Origin: Moduliflexus sp964602655
GTDB lineage: Bacteria; Moduliflexota; Moduliflexia; Moduliflexales; Moduliflexaceae
Direction of reading: 5' to 3'
Assembly: GCA_964602655.1 (NCBI GenBank)
Contig: CAZRSF010000035.1
Location: 1 to 60,784 of the forward strand
DNA length: 60,784 bases
This document shows, piece by piece, positions 9,617 to 18,588 of this stretch. Made by a program: the position numbers and the translations under genes. The first letter of the stretch is position 1; each line of letters starts with the position of its first letter. The notes below the pieces were generated by a model. That model did no database searches. It was not told where the DNA came from and worked only from the letters and a program-made list of their open reading frames with translations.

Positions 9617-10459
9617 TTATCCCTTCACCGCTCCAGCGGTTAAACCTTCAATCAGCTTTTCTTTGAAAATGCCATACAATACCAGTACTGGCAACGCGGA
9701 TAACAGCAGCGCGGTCATCATTGCCGGGACATCCGTCTGATATTGCCCTTGAAAGTTCCATAATGCGAGCGTGAGCGGTCTGGACTGTTCAGAACTGATC
9801 AACGTCAGGGCGAAAATGAATTCATTCCATAATTCCACTAAATTAAAAATTCCGACAGCGACTAATGCCGGGCGAGAAATCGGCAGCACGACATGCCAAT
9901 AGACATGCCAGCGCGAGCCGCCGTCAATATAGGCGGCTTCCTCAAGGCTGCCAGGAATATCTTTCATAAATGCCGTCAGGATAACAATCGTCTTCGGCAT
10001 GGCCGTTGCGACATACGGGCCAAGCAATCCAAGCAGCGAGTCATACATTCCTAACGTTTTGGTGATTAAATAAACCGGGATGAGCGTGACATGCACAGGA
10101 ATCGTCAATCCTATGATAAACAGAATATAGAGCGCCATGCGCCCTTTGAAATGCAATCGGGATAATGCAAATGACGCGGCGCTGCCGAATAATAAGATCA
10201 GCGTCAGCGAAGAGCCTGAAAGCATAACGGAATTCAACACATACCGCCAAAAATTATTCTGCCAGATGCGCGCGTAATTGTTGAGCGAAAAATGTTCCGG
10301 AAACGCCCATACGCTGATTCGATAGAATTCCGTACCTGCTTTAAACGAATTTTGAACCAAAAACAGAAACGGATACAACGTAATCACGAGCCAGGTGAGC
10401 GCTAATCCATAAACAATCGTTTTAGAAATCAATTGAGGTAACTTCGATTCTCGATGCAT
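9617..10459 (-). CDS. ABC sugar transporter permease (MalG/LacG type)
   Basis: A 280-residue inner-membrane permease with about six hydrophobic segments. The cytoplasmic EAA loop, EEAAYIDGGSRWHVYWHVVLP near residue 190, docks the ATPase subunit. It belongs with the second permease and the binding protein upstream. No ATPase gene is present, so a shared MsmK/UgpC-type ATPase from elsewhere is implied. A GGAAGAAG ribosome site precedes the ATG. Confidence 0.92.
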   Translation of the reverse strand: MHRESKLPQLISKTIVYGLALTWLVITLYPFLFLVQNSFKAGTEFYRISVWAFPEHFSLNNYARIWQNNFWRYVLNSVMLSGSSLTLILLFGSAASFALSRLHFKGRMALYILFIIGLTIPVHVTLIPVYLITKTLGMYDSLLGLLGPYVATAMPKTIVILTAFMKDIPGSLEEAAYIDGGSRWHVYWHVVLPISRPALVAVGIFNLVELWNEFIFALTLISSEQSRPLTLALWNFQGQYQTDVPAMMTALLLSALPVLVLYGIFKEKLIEGLTAGAVKG

Positions 10460-10504
10460 GATCTTCTTCTTCCTTATATGTGTGAAATGACGGGGAAGCG
10501 GCGT

Positions 10505-11587
10505 TTACGCATAGACGCCGTCGTCTTTCTTGCCACGCGACATCGTCAGCACGGCTAACCCGGATGACAACAGGAACATAAACACTGCGATTGTGCTGCC
10601 ATACCCCATATTAAATGACGTGAACGCTTCTTTGAACATATATGTCGCCAATAACTCGCTCATGCGATTCGGCCCGCCGCCAGTCATGACATATAACAGG
10701 TCGAAAAACCGCAGCGATCCGGTGAGTGAGAGAACACAAGCAATGCGAATCGTGCCTTTTAACAGCGGGAGCGTAATGCGGAAAAACGATTGCACGCCGG
10801 TCGCGCCATCAATTGCCGACGCTTCGTACAGGTCTTTCGGAATCCCCGCCAGCGCTGCCGCGAACAGGATCATATAGAACGGAATGAATTGCCAGCATGT
10901 TGCGACAATGACAGAAAGAAGGGCTAATTTAGGCTCGCCAAGCCACCCGCGCGTAAATTGGTCTAATCCGATCAGCCGTAAAAAACTGTTTAATAAGCCA
11001 AAGTTCGGCTGATATATGTACATCCACGTAAAACCAATCGCGACAGAAGAGATCACCAGCGGAATAAAATAGACCAGTTTAAAAAAGCGCGTGCCTTTTA
11101 AGGAGGATGAAATGAAGACTCCCAAAAGAATTCCCATGGGAATCTGCAACAGGATTGACAAGATCACCAACGTCACGTTGTTAAATAATGCGCGCCAGAA
11201 AATCGGCTCATGCAGCAATGTCCACCAGTTATTCAATCCGATGAATTTTCGACCAGCATACGAGGCTTCGGTCAGAAGGGTTTGATAGTTCCGCAAATCG
11301 TCTCCTTCAAGATGAGCGGCAAGCGCGGCGACAAATTCCTTTTCGTTGGTGAAACGCTTATTTCTTAGGGGAGAGAGTTGTTTCGAAATTTCTTTTGGAA
11401 AGCCATGCTCGTTTTCCAATTTCACCAGAATCGGAGCAGTCAATTTATATTGCGAGGGGAGTCCGTTCCATTGAAAAAAGCTATAATAGATTGACGCAGG
11501 GATCGGGATAATAAAATAAAACAAGTAGATAAGCAACGCTGGCAAGATAAACGCCAATGCGACGCGGAAATTATGTGCATGCTTCAT
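10505..11587 (-). CDS. ABC sugar transporter permease (MalF/UgpA type)
   Basis: A 360-residue partner permease with an EAA loop, YEASAIDGATGVQSFFRITLP near residue 260. Compared with ordinary UgpA-type permeases it has an extra hydrophilic stretch of about 70 residues after the first membrane segment (about 40-110), as in MalF-like proteins with a periplasmic insert. It is followed 45 bases later by the second permease. No convincing ribosome site is visible. Confidence 0.9.
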   Translation of the reverse strand: MKHAHNFRVALAFILPALLIYLFYFIIPIPASIYYSFFQWNGLPSQYKLTAPILVKLENEHGFPKEISKQLSPLRNKRFTNEKEFVAALAAHLEGDDLRNYQTLLTEASYAGRKFIGLNNWWTLLHEPIFWRALFNNVTLVILSILLQIPMGILLGVFISSSLKGTRFFKLVYFIPLVISSVAIGFTWMYIYQPNFGLLNSFLRLIGLDQFTRGWLGEPKLALLSVIVATCWQFIPFYMILFAAALAGIPKDLYEASAIDGATGVQSFFRITLPLLKGTIRIACVLSLTGSLRFFDLLYVMTGGGPNRMSELLATYMFKEAFTSFNMGYGSTIAVFMFLLSSGLAVLTMSRGKKDDGVYA

Positions 11588-11700
11588 GGCGAAAGACTTT
11601 ATGAGTGCATCTTACGGATACGACAGATTGCCGCATGCGCCAATGCTGTGAAATTCGCAAGAACTCATGGTTCCTTACAACGTCTGAATGGTCATGGTGG

Positions 11701-11734
11701 CGTTCCCTTGCGCTCTATCGAGCGCAAGGGAACG
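11701..11734 (-). promoter_or_regulatory. Hairpin between binding-protein and permease genes
   Basis: Perfect 15-bp arms (CGTTCCCTTGCGCTC and complement) around a TATC loop, in the gap between the binding-protein stop and the first permease. Stem-loops at this position in sugar ABC operons commonly stabilise the upstream message, giving more binding protein than permease. There is no T-run, so full termination is unlikely. Confidence 0.6.
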
Positions 11735-11755
11735 AGAGCTGATGGGTCATGTAGA

Positions 11756-13027
11756 TTATTTCTTCAATTCTGCTTGAAGGGCTGCTTCCTGAGCTTTTGC
11801 GGCATCTGCCGGCGTCATCGTTAAGCCAAAAAGCCCCTGAACGGCGTCTAAGTGCGCTTGCGCCACAGACGGCGGCAAGAACTGATCATAATACACCTGC
11901 ACGCGTTTTGCCGCTTCGAAATACTCGGCGCTCTTCTTCAGCATCGGGTCGGTCAACATCGCAGCAGCGCCTTTGATCGGCGGGATATACCCATTTTCGA
12001 TCATCGAAGCCACCCAGGATTCGCTCATCAATTGTTCTGTGAAATACTTGAAGGCGGCATCCATATTTTCGCTCGTGCTCGTTACAGACAGATAATCCTG
12101 TCCCGGGCTGCCAACCAAATTGCTCGCATCGCCTTTACCGTCTTCAACGGCTGGGAACACGAAGAAATCAAGCTGATCCATCATGTCAGGAAACTGATCT
12201 TTTACTACGCCAATAAACCAGCTTCCCATCAGATACATGCCAGCTTTCTGGTTATAGAGTAATGACGACGCTTCTGACAAGTCTTCATCCAGTGAATTCA
12301 CGCCTTCCGGGAAATACCCTTTTTTCACTAAATCCTGAAGCATTTCGCCAGCTTTGATATACCCTGGATCTTCGAAGGAACCGCCATCTTTCCGATACAG
12401 CGCATTCGAAAACATATCAGCGCCGCCAACGCGGTCAGCCATATACATATAATAGAATGACCCCGTCCATTTGTTCTTATTAGCTAACGCAAACGGAATC
12501 ACGCCATTCTTTTTCAGCGTTTCGCACACCTGCAGCAACTCTGTCCAGGTTTTCGGCGGCGTTACGCCATTTTTTTCGAACACGTCTTTGCGATACCAAA
12601 AATATACGCCCGTTAAGCTCGCATACGGAACAGCATACGTCACGCCATCAAACGTCGCAGGATCAAACGCGGATGGGATATATTTTTCCGCCAATGCCGC
12701 TTTCACAGCATCAGGAAGCGGTTCGACCAGACCGGCGTTCACATACTCTTTCAACGGGCCGCCACCCCAGTTATGGAAAATGTCAGGCGCATCGCCCGCT
12801 CCCATCACGACTTTCAATTTGGTCTTGTACTGATCATTTAAGATATGAACAGCTTCGAGTTTGACTTCAGCAGTCTTATTGTATCCTTCAACAGCGCTAT
12901 CCACGACATTTTTCAAAAATCCCTGGGTTTGCACATCCCACAACAAAATTTTGTCGGCAGCCATTGCCATGCTCGCCGATCCAATCAACGCAACTGCGCA
13001 CAACAGACTTAATCCAAGGCGTTTCAT
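11756..13027 (-). CDS. ABC sugar-binding protein, family 1
   Basis: A 423-residue periplasmic solute-binding protein. A signal peptide ends at about SMAMAADK; no lipobox Cys is seen, so it is probably soluble in the periplasm. The body has the features of family 1 sugar receptors (GAGDAPDIFHNWGGG, YAVPYASLTGVYFWYRKDVF). The start at 13027 follows AAGGAG at 9 bases. First gene of the xylan operon and divergent from the regulator gene. The ligand, probably xylo-oligosaccharide, is inferred from the xylanase and xylosidase in the same run. Confidence 0.92.
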   Translation of the reverse strand: MKRLGLSLLCAVALIGSASMAMAADKILLWDVQTQGFLKNVVDSAVEGYNKTAEVKLEAVHILNDQYKTKLKVVMGAGDAPDIFHNWGGGPLKEYVNAGLVEPLPDAVKAALAEKYIPSAFDPATFDGVTYAVPYASLTGVYFWYRKDVFEKNGVTPPKTWTELLQVCETLKKNGVIPFALANKNKWTGSFYYMYMADRVGGADMFSNALYRKDGGSFEDPGYIKAGEMLQDLVKKGYFPEGVNSLDEDLSEASSLLYNQKAGMYLMGSWFIGVVKDQFPDMMDQLDFFVFPAVEDGKGDASNLVGSPGQDYLSVTSTSENMDAAFKYFTEQLMSESWVASMIENGYIPPIKGAAAMLTDPMLKKSAEYFEAAKRVQVYYDQFLPPSVAQAHLDAVQGLFGLTMTPADAAKAQEAALQAELKK

Positions 13028-13209
13028 ACGTTTTTTCTCCTTTAAGTACCTTACAAGTTTCATTCAGAGACTTACGGCTGTGATCGTATCATTCAACATT
13101 TTCGGGACAAACCTCTCGCACGACATCCCTCCTTTATTTTGATGTGATGTAATGATGTCATGATGATTATTCTATCCGGTTCCTATCTGCAATGCATATT
13201 ACAATTGTA

Positions 13210-13238
13210 CGCATAAGTAGCGTATCATAATATGTCAA
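13210..13238 (-). promoter_or_regulatory. Possible promoter of the xylan operon
   Basis: On the minus strand TTGACA (13238-13233) is followed after 17 bases by TATGCG, a poor -10. A 10-bp palindrome TACAATTGTA (13200-13209) lies directly downstream of it and could be an operator. The long leader (about 170 bases) up to the binding-protein start shows no further structure I recognise. Confidence 0.35.
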
Positions 13239-13311
13239 GTAAAAAAATATTTTTTTACCATTTCAGGACGTACCTACCCCTTTTAATAAGATGTTTTCAA
13301 CGTAAAAAAAC

Positions 13312-13343
13312 TTGACGCTAATGACATGCTATTTTAGCATGTC
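13312..13343 (+). promoter_or_regulatory. Regulator promoter overlapping a 21-bp palindromic operator
   Basis: TTGACG at 13312 and TAGCAT at 13335 are 17 bases apart. The perfect palindrome GACATGCTA-TTT-TAGCATGTC (13323-13343) fills the spacer and covers the -10. This is the classic place for a repressor site, most likely that of the GntR/LacI-type regulator encoded 89 bases downstream. Binding is inferred. Confidence 0.6.
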
Positions 13344-13431
13344 TGATATGAAACGCTGCTTGTTCGGACAAGATTGTTCATGAAATGACCATCCTTTTCG
13401 TAATGCGAAGGCGGAAGAAACCGGGAGAAAT

Positions 13432-14541
13432 ATGAAAATTGATGCGGAAAATTCGCGCCCGAAATATGCGCAGCTCAAAGATATTTTGACGCGCTATTTT
13501 CGAGACGGACATTATCAACAGGGGCAGCAACTGCCCTCTGAAAATGAGTTGATGATCCAGTTCGATGTCAGTCGGAGCACTGTCCGGCAGACGCTCGCCG
13601 AATTAGCGAATGAGGGCGTCATCTATAAAAAGCAGGGTTTAGGAAGTTTTTTCTCCGGAACGAAGGATGAGCAAGAATCGCGCAGTTCTTTGATTGGCGT
13701 CATCTCTCCAATCTTGTTCGATTATATCTATCCGCAAATCATTCAGGGAATCAACGATATTGTCCATCAGCAGCACTGCAATATCGTGCTTGCCAGTTCC
13801 GAGGGAAATGCTGAGAACGAAGCGTCGCATATCGAGCAACTGATGTCTCGGAAGATTGATGGATTATTATTCGAGCCATCCGGCAGCCCTGAAGATTTCG
13901 AAGAAACAAAGGTTTTTCACTTGCTAAAAAGCCTGCCGATCCCAGTCGTGTTTATGGATTGGGCGCTTGATGACCGTAATGTCTTGTATGTCTCTTTAGA
14001 CGATTTCGAAGGTGGATTTCGCGCAACTCAATACCTGATCGAATCGGGACATCGCCGAATTGCGATTGTGTATCCTGAGCATCATACGCCAAGTCAAAAA
14101 CGATTGACCGGTTATCGGAATGCCTTAACGCAATTCGACATTCCGTTAGATTCGCGTTTGGAAAAGCATCGAACCATTGTCAATTGGAGCGAAGCGAACT
14201 ATGCCTACTGGCTGACGAAAGAATTGCTCGGCTTAGGAGACGAGCGCCCGACCGCCATTTTTTATTTTAACGATGATGCGGCGCTGCGAGGATATACTGC
14301 AATTCGGGAAGCTGGGCTAAAAATTCCTGACGATATTTCGGTCATCGGGTTCGATGACGCCCAAATCGCCTCGCTTGCCGATGTGCCGCTGACATCTGTC
14401 GTGCATCCGAAATATCAGGTCGGCAAGTGGGCGGCAGAAATATTATTCGATCAACTTGATCATGACGGCCGTAATATGCCACATCAGATGGTGCTGCATC
14501 CCAATTTGGCAATTCGAAAGTCGGTAAAATTTTTACGATAA
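13432..14541 (+). CDS. GntR-type DNA-binding / LacI-type sensor regulator (AraR-like)
   Basis: A 369-residue regulator. Residues 1-75 are a GntR winged helix (LPSENELMIQFDVSRSTVRQ), and from about 85 to the end there is a periplasmic-binding-protein-like sugar sensor as in LacI/GalR and AraR. Such proteins usually repress sugar genes until the sugar or its oligomer binds. It is transcribed away from the sugar ABC operon and most likely controls both directions. A GGGAGAA ribosome site precedes the ATG. The effector is unknown; xylose, arabinose or xylo-oligosaccharides are reasonable guesses. Confidence 0.88.
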   Translation: MKIDAENSRPKYAQLKDILTRYFRDGHYQQGQQLPSENELMIQFDVSRSTVRQTLAELANEGVIYKKQGLGSFFSGTKDEQESRSSLIGVISPILFDYIYPQIIQGINDIVHQQHCNIVLASSEGNAENEASHIEQLMSRKIDGLLFEPSGSPEDFEETKVFHLLKSLPIPVVFMDWALDDRNVLYVSLDDFEGGFRATQYLIESGHRRIAIVYPEHHTPSQKRLTGYRNALTQFDIPLDSRLEKHRTIVNWSEANYAYWLTKELLGLGDERPTAIFYFNDDAALRGYTAIREAGLKIPDDISVIGFDDAQIASLADVPLTSVVHPKYQVGKWAAEILFDQLDHDGRNMPHQMVLHPNLAIRKSVKFLR

Positions 14542-14554
14542 CCCATGAATAATC

Positions 14555-14620
14555 ACCACGAAACACGCGAAATACACGAAAAAAAATAAATATTTTCGTG
14601 TATTTCGCGTGTTTCGTGGT
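14555..14620. repeat. 66-bp inverted repeat with 28-bp perfect arms
   Basis: Arms of 28 bases (ACCACGAAACACGCGAAATA... and its exact complement) flank a 10-base A/T loop. It fills the gap between the regulator and moeA and ends six bases before the moeA ATG. As RNA it makes a very stable hairpin that takes up the only place a moeA ribosome site could be. Confidence 0.9.
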
Positions 14621-14626
14621 AAAAAT

Positions 14627-15868
14627 ATGATTCCAGTCAGAGACGCTCGCGAGATGATTTTGGAACGCTTCCTGGCGCTTCCGACAGAGCGAATTGACAT
14701 CTTTTCCGCATTGGGGCGCGTGCTTGCCGAAGACGTGATCGCGCCATTCGATATTCCGCCGCACGATAACTCCGCGATGGATGGGTATGCCGCGCGTTCA
14801 GCCGATTTACAAGGCGCATCGCCTGCCACCCCTGTCACGCTGCGCGTCATCGAAGAACTTCCTGCCGGATACGTCAGCCAACAGACATTACACGCAGGCG
14901 AGGCGATTCGAATTATGACCGGCGCTCCGATTCCTGAGGGCGCGGATACGATTATTCGCGTCGAAGATACGCAGCGTAAAGATGGAGATATGGTCTTGAT
15001 TTTCGTCGAGCGTCCGGCGCAGTTCGATACGCGCCGCGCCGGGGAAGATGTTTGTCGCGGCGAAACGATCTTATCGAAAGGCCGCCTGTTACGGCCTGCT
15101 GAACTTGGCCTGATGGCCTCGCTTGGCCGCTCGTTTGTTTCAGTGCATCAACGCCCCCGCGTGGCGATCCTCTCCACTGGCGATGAATTGGTTGAAGTTG
15201 ACGAACCGCTGCTGCCGGGTAAAATTATCAACGCCAACAGCTATTCGCTTGTTGCGCTGACGCTGGAATGCGGCGCGATCCCGGTGCAATTCAACATCGC
15301 TCGTGACATAAAAACCGATTTAGAACGCAAACTCGCGCAGGCCGCTCGCGCCGACGTTATCCTCACGTCCGGCGGCGTTTCGATGGGGGATTTCGATTTC
15401 GTCAAAGAGATGTTGCAGCAAACCGGCTCGGAAATGCATTTCTGGCAGGTCTGCATGAAACCGGGCAAACCGCTGGCCTTCGGCAGCATTGCCGGAACGC
15501 CGCTCGTCGGATTGCCTGGAAATCCGGTGTCGTCAATGGTCTCGTTCGAAGTCTTTGTCCGCCCGGCGCTGCTGAAAATGATGGGACATACGCAGATATT
15601 CAGGGCGGTTGTTCCGGCGCAACTGACCAGCGAGTATCGCAAACGCGACGAGCGCAAACATTTCATCCGCGTGTTTCTCCGCCAGCAAGATGGCGTGAAT
15701 ATCGCCACGTTGACCGGAGAACAAGGCTCTGGCATTTTGAGTTCCATGACAAAAGCGAACGGTTTAGCGGTGATTGACGAAGCGCGCGCTCTTGTTCGTA
15801 CAGGTGAAATTGTCCCCGTTATGCTGTTAGATACGAGTCTGTCAATGAGCGCAGAGCGGGAATTCTGA
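14627..15868 (+). CDS. moeA: Molybdopterin molybdenumtransferase
   Basis: A 413-residue MoeA-family enzyme, which inserts molybdate into adenylylated molybdopterin in molybdenum cofactor synthesis. Recognisable blocks are DNSAMDGYA near residue 45, IMTGAPIPEGADTIIRVED near 98, the MoaB-like domain with GDELVE and TSGGVSMGDFDFV, and GLPGNPVSS near 292. The ATG at 14627 is preferred; an in-frame GTG six codons earlier lies inside the long hairpin. No other cofactor genes are in the window. There is no free ribosome site, see the hairpin. Confidence 0.93.
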   Translation: MIPVRDAREMILERFLALPTERIDIFSALGRVLAEDVIAPFDIPPHDNSAMDGYAARSADLQGASPATPVTLRVIEELPAGYVSQQTLHAGEAIRIMTGAPIPEGADTIIRVEDTQRKDGDMVLIFVERPAQFDTRRAGEDVCRGETILSKGRLLRPAELGLMASLGRSFVSVHQRPRVAILSTGDELVEVDEPLLPGKIINANSYSLVALTLECGAIPVQFNIARDIKTDLERKLAQAARADVILTSGGVSMGDFDFVKEMLQQTGSEMHFWQVCMKPGKPLAFGSIAGTPLVGLPGNPVSSMVSFEVFVRPALLKMMGHTQIFRAVVPAQLTSEYRKRDERKHFIRVFLRQQDGVNIATLTGEQGSGILSSMTKANGLAVIDEARALVRTGEIVPVMLLDTSLSMSAEREF

Positions 15869-15981
15869 TAACAGTTCGTTCTTTTATAGCAGAACGAAAT
15901 GATAAGAAAATCTTCCTTCTTTAAGATCGCGTGACGATTTTCCTCAAAACTCTCCTCTTCCTCTATACGTTGACGATAGAG

Positions 15982-16014
15982 AGCCCTCACTGGTTCGAAA
16001 AACCTGTGAGGGCT
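15982..16014. repeat. Imperfect palindrome, CTCACAGG family
   Basis: AGCCCTCAC and GTGAGGGCT arms around an imperfect centre, a diverged relative of the 956 copy, between moeA and the membrane-protein gene. Confidence 0.6.
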
Positions 16015-16047
16015 GTTTCGAATGACCGTTTCATTGAGGAGGTTCTT

Positions 16048-16608
16048 ATGGATTTCCCCGTACATGTCGCTGCCGGAGCGTTCGCCGGAAATGTTCTTTT
16101 ATATCTCCATGCCAGAGAGCATAACGCGTCAGGCGATTTGACATTGACGCGGTCAGATACCTTCAAGTTAGGCGCAACAGGTTGGTTTCTCGGTGTTTTG
16201 AGCCACCTGCTGCTCGATGCGTTTCCCTATTATGATTACCTCTTTCGGATCAAAATGTTTAAACCCCTGCCCTATGGCTGGACGATCCCGACCGCTCTTA
16301 TCACCGTGCCGGTGATCATCGCGGCAATTTATCTCAATAAAGATGCTCGGATAATTGTCGAGCTTTCGATATTCGGCGGCATGTACCCAGATATGGAAAA
16401 ATTAGCCTATTTCGACGCTGGCCTGCCGCGATCTTTCGTGTTGTTTCCATATCATAGCTGCCAGCTTTCCGGCTCAGATTGGGAATTTTCTCATAAGCAT
16501 GTATTGATTGCGATGGAGACCTTTCTATTTGCGCTGATGATTTACGCGATGGTCTGGCTGGCGAGAGAACGCAAGCGAGGACAACGATCTCTCTGGCAAA
16601 TGGGATAA
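16048..16608 (+). CDS. Small membrane protein, possible membrane metal-dependent hydrolase
   Basis: A 186-residue protein with several hydrophobic segments. The start MDFPVHVAAGA is set by GAGGAGG ten bases upstream; longer readings would run through a palindromic repeat. His residues at the N terminus (HVAAG) and in SHLLLDAFPYYD resemble the metal-ligand pattern of DUF457/YdjM-like membrane proteins, but the match is weak. Function unknown. Confidence 0.65.
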   Translation: MDFPVHVAAGAFAGNVLLYLHAREHNASGDLTLTRSDTFKLGATGWFLGVLSHLLLDAFPYYDYLFRIKMFKPLPYGWTIPTALITVPVIIAAIYLNKDARIIVELSIFGGMYPDMEKLAYFDAGLPRSFVLFPYHSCQLSGSDWEFSHKHVLIAMETFLFALMIYAMVWLARERKRGQRSLWQMG

Positions 16609-16667
16609 CGAACGAATATCGAAGCGGCGTTTCGAAGCAACGAAACGCCGTTTCGTCATACGAGGAT

Positions 16668-18317
16668 TCACGCTTTGATGAACAGCATCCGTCGAACTTT
16701 TTTCGGATTGGTCGCGGACGTCCAGGATTGATCAAAAAGCACGTCCAATTCGGCGAAGATGTCGGGATGCTCCTTTCGCAACGCTTCATACGGAGCGCGT
16801 TCCATGAGAATAAAGACCGGTTCCGACGGGGCAATAAGCTGGCGCAATTTTTCGGCATCCGTCACCACGGTAATCGTCCGCTGCATGTAAAACTGCGCGG
16901 CATATCCTTCGTATTTATAATCAATGACCGGGTAGTTGCCTGCAATCACCGCCGCTTGCTGGAAAAAGTCTTTGCGCGAACGATAGCGATTGATTTCCGG
17001 CACAATCATGAAGATGACCATCAGATAGACCAGGACGGTTGCCAGACTGAAGGCGCTGAACTGGCGCATCCGATCTTTTCCTTTGGCGAGAGCAAGCAGC
17101 CAGATGCCGCTGCCGAGCAGCAACGCGCCAAACAAAAGAGCGGCGCGCATATTCAGCGGTAAAACGGCGGCGGCAGTGATTGGTAAGCCGATTCCGGCGA
17201 TGCAAACGATTCCGGCAAACAGCAGCAGCGGAACCTCGCGCCAGTGGCGCGAGACGCCTGACTGCCGTTCGATCTCATCGCCCCAGAACTTTGCCACGAG
17301 AATGGCTAAGCAGGGATACATCGGCAACAGATAGTAGGCGCGTTTGCTGCCGACCGAGGAAAACAGCAAGAATGTTGCTGCCACTGAAATGATGAGCAGC
17401 AGGTGCAGCGGCGCAATCGCTTGCGTTTTCCGTTTCTTCAGCAATGAGGCAATCGTGCCGGGCAGAAAGAGAATCCAGGGGGCAAATGCGCTTAATGTCG
17501 GGAGATAAAAATAGAAAGCCTCTTTATGCGGCGTTTCGTCAGGGGAGGCATATCGCCCGAGCGTCTCCTGAAACAGAATATCGAAAAAATTCGGTACGCG
17601 CCGCATCACGACGAGAAACCAGGGGAGCATGACCAATATGACGATCAGCGCCTGCCACCAGGGTTTCATCTTGAGGAGGAGTTTCCATTCCTGCCTGATC
17701 AGAATAAACCCACCGACCGCCAACAGCGGCACGATCAGTCCAATCGGATTTTTGCAGAGATTCGCTACTGCGAGCCAGAACGCCGCCAGAAGAAACATCC
17801 AGGCGCTGCGATTCCAGCGTCGTTCCGTCTGCCCGTCCCTGGCTTGCAAGGTGTACGCGGCGGAAAAACAACAGAGCGTCGCGCTGATAAATAACGTCAG
17901 CATAACATCCACTTCCGCGCTGCGCGCCATGCTGCCGTATAAGACGCTTGTCGCCAGAATGATCCCGGCAAGCAGGCCGATACGGGGAGAAAAGATGAGC
18001 GTTGCCCAGAGATACGCGACCAGAACGCCAAGCGTTCCGGCAAGAATCGAAGGCAGCCGGGCGCTCGATTCGTCAAACCGTCCGGTCAAGGTAAACGTGG
18101 CCGCGACCGCCCAATAAAACAGCGGCGGTTTCGTGACGAACGGCTCGCCATTCAGGTGCGGCACCGCCCAATCGCCGGACACGACCATTTCCCGGCTGAC
18201 TTCGGCGCGCCGCGCTTCGCCGTGCCGTCCCCAGAACGCGTACCCTCCGGCATTGACGCCGAACAACAGCAGGCACAGCGCGCCTACGATCATCATATTG
18301 CCGATGTGCGTTTTCAT
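16668..18317 (-). CDS. ArnT/PMT-like membrane glycosyltransferase (GT83/GT39)
   Basis: A 549-residue multi-pass membrane protein of the ArnT/dolichyl-phosphate mannosyltransferase superfamily, which moves sugars from polyprenyl-phosphate carriers to envelope acceptors. The first periplasmic loop holds the family pattern, HGEARRAEVSREMV at about 24-37 and KPPLFYWAVA at about 54, with the acidic residues expected for catalysis. At least ten hydrophobic stretches follow, and then a soluble C-terminal domain of about 100 residues. The start at 18317 follows AAGGAG. Acceptor and sugar are unknown; lipid A or a surface glycan are possible. Confidence 0.85.
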   Translation of the reverse strand: MKTHIGNMMIVGALCLLLFGVNAGGYAFWGRHGEARRAEVSREMVVSGDWAVPHLNGEPFVTKPPLFYWAVAATFTLTGRFDESSARLPSILAGTLGVLVAYLWATLIFSPRIGLLAGIILATSVLYGSMARSAEVDVMLTLFISATLCCFSAAYTLQARDGQTERRWNRSAWMFLLAAFWLAVANLCKNPIGLIVPLLAVGGFILIRQEWKLLLKMKPWWQALIVILVMLPWFLVVMRRVPNFFDILFQETLGRYASPDETPHKEAFYFYLPTLSAFAPWILFLPGTIASLLKKRKTQAIAPLHLLLIISVAATFLLFSSVGSKRAYYLLPMYPCLAILVAKFWGDEIERQSGVSRHWREVPLLLFAGIVCIAGIGLPITAAAVLPLNMRAALLFGALLLGSGIWLLALAKGKDRMRQFSAFSLATVLVYLMVIFMIVPEINRYRSRKDFFQQAAVIAGNYPVIDYKYEGYAAQFYMQRTITVVTDAEKLRQLIAPSEPVFILMERAPYEALRKEHPDIFAELDVLFDQSWTSATNPKKVRRMLFIKA

Positions 18318-18378
18318 AAGAGACTCCTTGTTCCGTATCGTGAACGTCTGAATAGCTGCTGAGTTATGAACTCCCCTT

Positions 18379-18406
18379 CGTATAAAGACCGCGCCATTCA
18401 TGTCAA
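18379..18406 (-). promoter_or_regulatory. Promoter of the ArnT-like gene
   Basis: On the minus strand TTGACA (18406-18401), 16 bases, TATACG (18384-18379), with the gene starting 62 bases further on. Close to the sigma-70 consensus. Confidence 0.55.
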
Positions 18407-18588
18407 TAAAAAAAGGATGGACGAACAGCGACTGATTTTTCGCCAGAAAAGTCATCGTCTTGCAAAAAAAAGTATGGACAAAATTCTTGAATGGATACAT
18501 ACGGGTTTATGAGCGTGTCAATGATGAAATCATGAATGAAAATCGTGTCTCGATGGCGAACCCTTGTCTGAAAAGGAGAAACAGTCCT

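Noticed and set aside
18460..18588. N-terminal extension of 43 codons for glycogen phosphorylase
   Set aside because: AAAAGGAG and an ATG at 18589 give the family-typical start; the upstream part overlaps the divergent promoter region.
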